A stretch of DNA of 10,344 nt from Bacillota bacterium (GTDB lineage: Bacteria > Bacillota > Clostridia > Peptostreptococcales > Anaerovoracaceae), in assembly GCA_017431395.1 (NCBI GenBank), contig JAFRLD010000186.1, positions 1-10,344 of the forward strand, read 5' to 3'. Shown piece after piece: positions 1-4,801 of the stretch. Within the stretch, counting starts at the first letter, position 1. Every line of letters starts with the position of its first letter. The notes beneath the pieces are model-generated. The model had not been told where the DNA came from. It ran no database searches and worked only from the letters and a program-made list of their open reading frames with translations. Position numbers and translations under genes: made by a program.

Positions 1-233
1 CCGTGCGGCAGCCGGATCGTATGGACCACTTCGTCACCATCCTCCTGTACGTCGACCACCTCATAAGGGCCGAGCATGCCCAGATCGCAGCTTTGCCCGC
101 CGCCCTCAGGGAAGAAGGCGGTACGGTCCAGTGTGATGTCGAAACAGGACGGAGCAGCTGAGGAGCGAACGGAAGAAATGATCGCATCCCAGTTTTTGAT
201 ATAAACATCCTGCTGATATAGTTTCGTTGTCAT
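1..233 (-). CDS. AlaX-like alanyl-tRNA editing protein, N-terminal part (runs off the left edge)
   Basis: The first 77 codons are visible, read leftward from ATG at 233-231; the 3' part is outside the window. Residues about 35-53 read LDRTAFFPEGGGQSCDLGM, which matches the conserved entry motif of the AlaRS editing domain and free-standing AlaX proteins (L-T-x-F-Y-P-E-G-G-G-Q-x-x-D-x-G). Known members hydrolyse mischarged Ser- or Gly-tRNA(Ala) in the cytoplasm. The zinc-binding HxxxH and Cys/His residues would lie further downstream and cannot be seen. The protein starts directly with a short strand and then the editing domain, without an aminoacylation domain, so it is a stand-alone editing protein and not AlaRS itself. 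The Shine-Dalgarno AAAGGAA (248-242) sits 8 bases before the ATG. The gene is divergent from the AraC-type regulator across a 511-bp spacer. The family call is good; whether it is functional cannot be judged from this fragment. Confidence 0.82.
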   Translation of the reverse strand, partial: MTTKLYQQDVYIKNWDAIISSVRSSAAPSCFDITLDRTAFFPEGGGQSCDLGMLGPYEVVDVQEDGDEVVHTIRLPH

Positions 234-282
234 GACGGAAGTTCCTTTCATTTGTTATAAGTTTATGCATAATTGCAAAAAA

Positions 283-311
283 ATATTACCTTTTTCCCGC
301 AAGAAAGTCAA
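283..311 (-). promoter_or_regulatory. Probable sigma-A promoter of the AlaX-like gene
   Basis: On the minus strand TTGACT (311-306, five of six matches to TTGACA) is followed after exactly 17 bases by TAATAT (288-283, four of six matches to TATAAT). Transcription would start near 276 and give a leader of about 43 bases, with a clear Shine-Dalgarno before the ATG at 233. Spacing and orientation fit; there is no experimental support. Confidence 0.55.
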
Positions 312-510
312 TCTGGAGTGTTAGATTTGTAACAATTGGTATATAATAATGTTGCGATAATTGAGAAGGCCTCTGAGGATTTTTTTGCGGTACTCATAAA
401 GTTGCACGCCTTACTGTTTTGCGGACGATCCACGGCCAAAACGGCGAAAAAGGCTAAAAATCCGCATTTTCATGGGTTTTGCAAAGGCTGTTCGAGAAGA
501 ACAAAAAACC

Positions 511-519
511 TGTGGATAA
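511..519 (-). promoter_or_regulatory. DnaA box 1 (perfect)
   Basis: TGTGGATAA on the plus strand is the reverse complement of the perfect DnaA 9-mer TTATCCACA. It shares the 11-mer CCTGTGGATAA with box 3. This is what the initiator DnaA binds with highest affinity. Confidence 0.75.
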
Positions 520-553
520 CGATAACCAAAAAATAACACTTGACAGGATAAAC

Positions 554-567
554 GTTGAAATTTCAAC
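554..567. repeat. 14-bp perfect palindrome between DnaA boxes 1 and 2
   Basis: GTTGAAATTTCAAC reads identically on both strands. A perfect dyad of this size suggests binding by a dimeric protein, for example a repressor or origin-regulatory factor. The protein is unknown. It is too short and loop-less to act as a terminator. Confidence 0.5.
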
Positions 568-583
568 AACAGTAAAATATTGG

Positions 584-592
584 TTATCCACA
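584..592 (+). promoter_or_regulatory. DnaA box 2 (perfect, opposite orientation)
   Basis: TTATCCACA on the plus strand is a perfect DnaA 9-mer, oriented opposite to boxes 1 and 3. It begins 73 bases after the start of box 1. It is embedded in a short inverted repeat, GGTT (582-585) and AACC (592-595). Confidence 0.75.
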
Positions 593-631
593 ACCACCAT
601 TGGAAAAAATCGTATACAATTTTCGAAATCC

Positions 632-640
632 TGTGGATAA
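632..640 (-). promoter_or_regulatory. DnaA box 3 (perfect)
   Basis: TGTGGATAA, again the reverse complement of TTATCCACA, begins 48 bases after the start of box 2 and lies in the same orientation as box 1. A random 510-bp sequence would rarely contain one perfect box, so three within 130 bp is unlikely to be chance. Confidence 0.75.
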
Positions 641-744
641 ACCGTGGAATCCTTAAAAAATTGAGGATTTCGGATTGTTGAAAGAGGCACCCAAAAAAAA
701 GAACATAGGTCGACATAAAACCAGTTTCAGAAGGTGACAAAAAA

Positions 745-2280
745 ATGTTAAAAGAAAAAATCGTTTATAAAAATGAGCTCCCGGTAAATGTGATCACGGC
801 GAACATCGAAGAGTACCCGATCCATTTCCACGATGACATGGAAGTCGTCTATGTTCTGGAGGGAAACATCATGATGCGCAACGGATATTACACATATTCG
901 CTGCGGCAGGGGGATATTTATATCTTAAACGATCGCGAGATGCACAGCTTCGAAAGCACAGGCGAAGACAATATGGTCATGATGCTGCAGATGGATCTGA
1001 CGTATTTCTCCCGGTACTACGACAATCTCAAGAACAATTTTTTCGTCACCGACACAGAGGATGACAGCGATGGAAGCCTGGAGGTCCTTCGGAACATCCT
1101 GGCCAGGATCATGATGGAGATCCTGCAGAAGGGGTATGGGTATGAGCACAAAGTCATTGAGAGTACCCACAATCTCATCGCCTGCCTGATGGCGGATTTT
1201 CAGTATTTCGTGATGGAGGACGGCAAGTTCAAGAACGAGAGCAGGAACAAAGGAAACAAGATCCTCGCCGGCCGCCTCAACCGGATCACAGATTATATGT
1301 ATGATAATTACAACCGCAAGCTGACCCTCAGTGAGATCGCCGAGCGCGAGCACCTTAGTATTTATTACCTGTCGCACATCATCAAAGAGGCGACAGGGCT
1401 CAGCTTCCAGGACCTGCTCAGTTATATCCGGGTCGAGGAGTCCGAGAAACTGCTGCTTGGAACCAATAAGAAGATCGGTGCGATCGCTGAGGAGACCGGT
1501 TTCTCTGCGGTCAGATACTACATCAAACACTTCGAGCAGTGGTTCGGGATGCACCCGCTTGAGTATAGAAAGAAATATATCGGCAAGATCTTCAGCCGTG
1601 AGATCGAAGCGCGCTACACGTTATGCCCGCCTGCCCAGATCGAGGAGGCGATCCGCCGCCAGGTCACAGGAGTCTATGCGGATTACGTGGATAAGCTGAA
1701 GATCAAGCCGGTGATCGTCAATGTCGATACCTATGATGATTACGCGGAGGTCCTTAAGGGCAGACCTGCACTGGCGGATATCCTCGAACGTCCGGCGAAT
1801 GCGGTCCTCGCGGTCCCGTACCAGCGGCTGATGAACATGAATGAGAATGTCGTGGCCTCCGGGGACAACTATATTGTTACGACCAGGTGTAAATTCCCGG
1901 GCAAGCTGAACAGTTTAAGCATTCTTATGTACAGCTTCGATGAAAATATCGTACGATCGCTGAAACGGATCGGTTCGCAGGATGACCTGCTGCGGATCAG
2001 CCGGCATTATGATGAGGAGTCGGAGTTCCTGATCCGGTGCAACGGGTTTGACGGTGAGTTCCGGATCGTCCGCTGGCGCCTGGAGGCAGGGAACATCATC
2101 CGCCGCATAGAAATGTCAAGCAATCCGCAAAAAGATACAGATCTTCGGGACAGCCTGCTGAATGAGCTCTCAGCGGATGCGAAAGTATCTACTGAAACAT
2201 TCACGGCTTCCGACTCTCTGAGCATCCGCGCGGTGTTCAAGGGGATCGGCGCGGAACTGGTTCTCATAGACAGCAAATAA
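745..2280 (+). CDS. AraC-family transcriptional regulator: cupin sensor, AraC HTH and atypical C-terminal extension
   Basis: This 511-residue cytoplasmic DNA-binding protein has three parts. Residues about 20-95 form a cupin-type sensor, with HFHDDMEVVYVLEG at 27-40 as in sugar-sensing AraC proteins. Residues about 177-278 form the double helix-turn-helix, with LTLSEIAEREHLSIYYLSHI for the first HTH, IGAIAEETGFS for the second, and the family's closing FGMHPLEYRKKY. Classical members end here. This one continues for about 233 residues. The segment SLSILMYSFDENIVRSL and the following charged beta-rich stretch resemble the accessory beta region seen in AraC proteins fused to a GH39-like domain, but no catalytic NEP-type motif is visible. 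The start has a Shine-Dalgarno AAGGTG (731-736), 8 bases before ATG. A terminator overlaps its stop codon, so it is transcribed separately from the next gene, which is a plausible target. The ligand is unknown. Confidence 0.85.
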   Translation: MLKEKIVYKNELPVNVITANIEEYPIHFHDDMEVVYVLEGNIMMRNGYYTYSLRQGDIYILNDREMHSFESTGEDNMVMMLQMDLTYFSRYYDNLKNNFFVTDTEDDSDGSLEVLRNILARIMMEILQKGYGYEHKVIESTHNLIACLMADFQYFVMEDGKFKNESRNKGNKILAGRLNRITDYMYDNYNRKLTLSEIAEREHLSIYYLSHIIKEATGLSFQDLLSYIRVEESEKLLLGTNKKIGAIAEETGFSAVRYYIKHFEQWFGMHPLEYRKKYIGKIFSREIEARYTLCPPAQIEEAIRRQVTGVYADYVDKLKIKPVIVNVDTYDDYAEVLKGRPALADILERPANAVLAVPYQRLMNMNENVVASGDNYIVTTRCKFPGKLNSLSILMYSFDENIVRSLKRIGSQDDLLRISRHYDEESEFLIRCNGFDGEFRIVRWRLEAGNIIRRIEMSSNPQKDTDLRDSLLNELSADAKVSTETFTASDSLSIRAVFKGIGAELVLIDSK

Positions 2281-2307
2281 GTCCCATAATGGGGCTTATT
2301 TATTATT
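2275..2307 (+). terminator. Terminator hairpin overlapping the stop codon of the AraC-type gene
   Basis: An 11-bp stem pairs 2275-2285 with 2291-2301 around a 5-base loop (ATAAT). It contains one G-T wobble and a CCC/GGG core. The stop codon TAA (2278-2280) is inside the left arm. The tail TATTATT is T-rich but not a pure T run, so termination may be incomplete. Confidence 0.65.
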
Positions 2308-2334
2308 GAAATGAAGCTTGGACAAGGATAAGAT
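2306..2334 (+). promoter_or_regulatory. Probable promoter of the saccharopine-dehydrogenase-family gene
   Basis: TTGAAA (2306-2311, five of six matches to TTGACA) is separated by 17 bases from TAAGAT (2329-2334, four of six matches). It lies directly after the preceding terminator and about 50 bases before a strong Shine-Dalgarno, giving a short AT-rich leader. Confidence 0.45.
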
Positions 2335-2391
2335 ATATTCAGAAAATTAAAAACGCTTATTTTAATATAGTTTTTTCTGGAGGTATTTAAG

Positions 2392-3678
2392 ATGAAATTA
2401 CTTATTATCGGAGCAGGCGGAGTAGGAACTTCCGCAGCGAAAATCATTGAGAGAGCCGGAGCAGAAGGTGACTGGGCTGAGAAGGTCGTAGTATCTGACT
2501 ATGACATCGAAAGAGCCAAGAAAGTCGCCAACGAGATCTGCGGTGGCGGCAAGTTCGTACCGGCCCAGATCAATGCGATGGATGCCGAAAGCATCAAGGC
2601 TGTTGTCAAAGAACATGGCTGCGATTTCGCGATGAATGCCTGCGATCCGAGAATGAACGAGACCATTTTCGATACATGCCTGGAACTCGGGATCGGTTAT
2701 CTGGACTGCGCGATGACGCTTGGTACAGAGCACCCGGAGAAGCCGTATGAACTGTCCTACATCAAGCTGGGTGATTATCAGTTCGCGAAGCAGAAGGAAT
2801 GGGAAGCTTCCGGCAAGATCGCGATCTGCGGATCCGGTGTTGAGCCCGGTATGGCTGACGTATTCGCTAAGTACGCTGACAAGCACCTGTTCGACAAGAT
2901 CGACAGAGTCGACGTTCGTGACGGCGACAACTACGGCAACACAGATTCCGACTTCGGATTCTCCGTATGGACGACCATCGAAGAATGTCTGCAGCCGCCG
3001 GTCATCTGGGAAAAGAACGAAGAGTTCCCGGAAGGTCACTGGTTCTGCACAGAGAACTTCTCCGAGCCTGAGATCTTCAACTTCCCCGGCGGAATCGGCG
3101 ATGTAGAAGTTATCAACGTCGAGCACGAAGAAGTACTGCTGGTACCGAGAGAGATCGACTGCAACAGAGTTACTTTCAAGTACGGCGTACCGGCTGACTT
3201 CCGTAAGAAGCTGCTGGTCCTGAAGGAGTACGGCCTGGCTGACAAGAGAACCAAGATCAAGGTCGGCGACAGCGAGATCACTCCGAGAGACTTCGTCTGC
3301 AAGGTCATCCCGTCTCCGGTAGACGCGACCATGACCATGACAGGCAAGGGCTGCGCCGGCACATGGGTCACCGGCTGGAAGGATGGCAAGTACAGAAGCG
3401 TTTACCTGTATCAGATCGCTGACAACCAGGAATGCATCAAGAAGTACACCACCAACTCCGTCGTTGCTCAGACTGCGGTAGGTCCGGTCATCATGATGGA
3501 ACTGATCGCTAAGGGCATCTGGAACGAAGCAGGCGCCTGGGGCCCGGAACACTTCGATCCGGATCCATTCGTTGAGAGACTGGCTAAGTACGAGTTCCCG
3601 GCAGGCATCAAGGAAATGGATTCCGAGTATGCTGACGAGCTGAACGAGAAGGCATTCCTCGATGCAGTAAGCAAATAA
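2392..3678 (+). CDS. Saccharopine dehydrogenase-family NAD(P)-dependent oxidoreductase
   Basis: The 428-residue protein begins with a Rossmann nucleotide-binding fold: LLIIGAGGVG at 3-12 is the glycine-rich loop, and SDYDIERAKKVA follows as the acidic second strand. YLDCAMTLGTEH and ICGSGVEPGMADVFAKYA are the hallmark stretches of the bacterial saccharopine dehydrogenase / carboxynorspermidine dehydrogenase group, normally 400-430 residues. Family members oxidise or form a secondary amine joining an amino acid or polyamine to a dicarboxylate or semialdehyde; the actual substrate cannot be read from the sequence. The start has GGAGG (2379-2383) 8 bases upstream. All 12 arginines use AGA (10) or CGT (2), with none of the CGG/CGC codons that dominate the neighbouring genes. 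This pattern is typical of highly expressed genes. It is monocistronic between two terminators. The upstream AraC-type regulator may control it. Roles in lysine/ornithine catabolism or polyamine metabolism are both possible. Confidence 0.85.
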   Translation: MKLLIIGAGGVGTSAAKIIERAGAEGDWAEKVVVSDYDIERAKKVANEICGGGKFVPAQINAMDAESIKAVVKEHGCDFAMNACDPRMNETIFDTCLELGIGYLDCAMTLGTEHPEKPYELSYIKLGDYQFAKQKEWEASGKIAICGSGVEPGMADVFAKYADKHLFDKIDRVDVRDGDNYGNTDSDFGFSVWTTIEECLQPPVIWEKNEEFPEGHWFCTENFSEPEIFNFPGGIGDVEVINVEHEEVLLVPREIDCNRVTFKYGVPADFRKKLLVLKEYGLADKRTKIKVGDSEITPRDFVCKVIPSPVDATMTMTGKGCAGTWVTGWKDGKYRSVYLYQIADNQECIKKYTTNSVVAQTAVGPVIMMELIAKGIWNEAGAWGPEHFDPDPFVERLAKYEFPAGIKEMDSEYADELNEKAFLDAVSK

Positions 3679-3718
3679 GCTTGAGCTAGACCAATACATA
3701 AGATCATAAAAAGAGAGC

Positions 3719-3750
3719 GGAGCAGTTCACTTAATGTGAGCTGCTCCTTT
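3719..3750 (+). terminator. Strong intrinsic terminator after the saccharopine-dehydrogenase-family gene
   Basis: A 12-bp stem pairs 3719-3730 (GGAGCAGTTCAC) with 3736-3747 (GTGAGCTGCTCC). It has one T-G wobble and a 5-base loop (TTAAT), followed by TTT. An A-rich run precedes the left arm, so some activity on the minus strand is possible. It lies 41 bases after the stop codon. Confidence 0.8.
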
Positions 3751-3752
3751 AC

Positions 3753-3781
3753 TTGCGAATTTATATCTGCTGGTGTAAACT
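3753..3781 (+). promoter_or_regulatory. Possible promoter of the glycosyltransferase operon, implying a leaderless mRNA
   Basis: TTGCGA (3753-3758) and TAAACT (3776-3781) are 17 bases apart, each with four of six matches. They lie between the preceding terminator and the ATG at 3788. The predicted transcription start falls on or next to that ATG. No good Shine-Dalgarno precedes it, which agrees with a leaderless or near-leaderless transcript. The hexamers are weak, so this is tentative. Confidence 0.3.
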
Positions 3782-3787
3782 GAATCC

Positions 3788-4801
3788 ATGGAACTACAGG
3801 AGTTGAAAACAGCAGAGCAAACAGCCGAGATCAAAACCGTAGATGTCATTGTTCCGTGCTTCAACGAGGCACAGAATATCGACGCGTTTTATGATGCGGT
3901 CCAGCAGGTGGCGGAGTCCATCAGCGGGTATGACTTCTCATATATCTTCATCGACGATGGCAGCGAGGACGATACACTGGAGATGATCCGGGAGATCGCA
4001 GCCGCAGCGGTCACCGATGTGACCACCGTCAGATATATATCTTTCAGCCGGAATTTCGGCAAAGAAGCGGCGATGTATGCCGGACTGAAAGCATCATCAG
4101 AGTCCCGGGGCGGCCGGGGAGCCGATTACGCGGTCCTGATCGATGCGGACCTGCAGCACCCGCCGGAGCTGATCCGGGAGATGATAAAAACGATCGAGGA
4201 GACCGGCTGTGACAGCTGTGCGGCCCGGCGCGTCTCCCGAAAAGGGGAGCCCAGGATCCGCAGCCTGTTCGCCCGCGGGTTTTACCGGATCATGAACCGG
4301 TTCAGCGACATCGAGATCATCGATGGAGCCGTCGACTTCCGGATGATGGACCGGAGGATGGTGAAGGCGATCGTCAGCCTGCCGGAGACCCAGCGGTTTT
4401 CAAAGGGGATCTTCAGCTGGGTCGGCTTCGACACCCGGTGGATCGAATTCGAGAATGTGAAGCGGCTCTCCGGAGAGAGCAAATGGACCATGTGGGGACT
4501 CTTGAAGTATGCCATCGCCGGGTTCCTGGACTTCGCGGAGGCACCGCTGAAGTTTACGGGGCTTCTGGGCAGCCTGATCTCCGTAGGCGCCGTGATCTAC
4601 CTGATCGTGGAGCTGCTGAAGACACTGATCGTGGGCAAGGATGTCCCGGGCTATGAGTCGCTGATCTGCCTTCTGCTGCTGTTTGGCGGGATGATCCTGG
4701 CAGTGCTCAGCGTGATAGGAGAGTATATCGGCCGGATGTACCTGGAGACCAAAGGCAGGCCGATCTATATAGAGAAAGAAAGCAACATAGATGATGAATG
4801 A
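3788..4801 (+). CDS. GT2-family polyprenyl-phosphate glycosyltransferase (GtrB/CsbB/DPM1 type), membrane-anchored
   Basis: The 337-residue protein has a cytoplasmic GT-A domain at about 18-240 and two C-terminal membrane helices (about 255-280 and 294-312). Diagnostic motifs are VDVIVPCFNE (18-27), IDDGSEDDT (55-63), SRNFGKEAAMYAGL (87-100) and the metal-binding DADLQHP (119-125). Known family members transfer a sugar from UDP- or GDP-sugar to undecaprenyl phosphate at the inner face of the membrane. In Bacillus, CsbB does this with GlcNAc and works with YfhO. The next gene here is a YfhO homologue that starts 11 bases before this stop codon, so the two are translationally linked. The conserved fold begins near residue 18, so the first 17 residues are an extra polar N-terminus. 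No clear Shine-Dalgarno precedes ATG 3788, and an in-frame TTG at 3803 with AGGAG touching it is badly spaced. The start is therefore less certain than the family. The sugar is not predictable. Confidence 0.9.
   Translation: MELQELKTAEQTAEIKTVDVIVPCFNEAQNIDAFYDAVQQVAESISGYDFSYIFIDDGSEDDTLEMIREIAAAAVTDVTTVRYISFSRNFGKEAAMYAGLKASSESRGGRGADYAVLIDADLQHPPELIREMIKTIEETGCDSCAARRVSRKGEPRIRSLFARGFYRIMNRFSDIEIIDGAVDFRMMDRRMVKAIVSLPETQRFSKGIFSWVGFDTRWIEFENVKRLSGESKWTMWGLLKYAIAGFLDFAEAPLKFTGLLGSLISVGAVIYLIVELLKTLIVGKDVPGYESLICLLLLFGGMILAVLSVIGEYIGRMYLETKGRPIYIEKESNIDDE

Larger units (their letters stand above)
234..744. other. 511-bp AT-rich divergent intergenic region with DnaA boxes; candidate origin or DnaA control site
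   Basis: This is the only long gene-free stretch in the window. It is clearly more AT-rich than the flanking genes. Its left end holds the AlaX-like promoter. A well-formed -10-like TATAAT lies at 342-347 on the plus strand without a convincing -35. The right half holds three perfect DnaA 9-mers (511-519, 584-592, 632-640), a 14-bp palindrome (554-567) and A-rich runs (654-660, 692-700). The flanking genes point away from the region on both sides. This orientation is usual around a bidirectional origin, but two divergent genes alone prove little. Short ORFs here (for example 336-536) have no family features and no Shine-Dalgarno, and I do not call them. No convincing promoter for the AraC-type gene was found. 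Confidence 0.6.

Noticed and set aside
365..388. Possible terminator at CCTCTGAGG followed by a T run
   Set aside because: The arms would leave a one-base loop, so no stable hairpin can form.
336..536. 66-residue ORF in the DnaA-box spacer, downstream of a TATAAT at 342-347
   Set aside because: The reading frame starts before that -10 element, lacks a Shine-Dalgarno, and its product is low-complexity and Lys/Arg-rich. It is best explained as chance in non-coding DNA.
540..545. Perfect -35-like TTGACA in front of the AraC-type gene
   Set aside because: No -10 element occurs at 16-18 bases; the nearest (TAAAAT, 573-578) is 27 bases away.
2398..3699. 433-residue open frame antisense to the saccharopine-dehydrogenase-family gene
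   Set aside because: It mirrors the codon bias of the real gene, has no recognisable domain and no upstream Shine-Dalgarno, and the plus-strand protein has clear family motifs.
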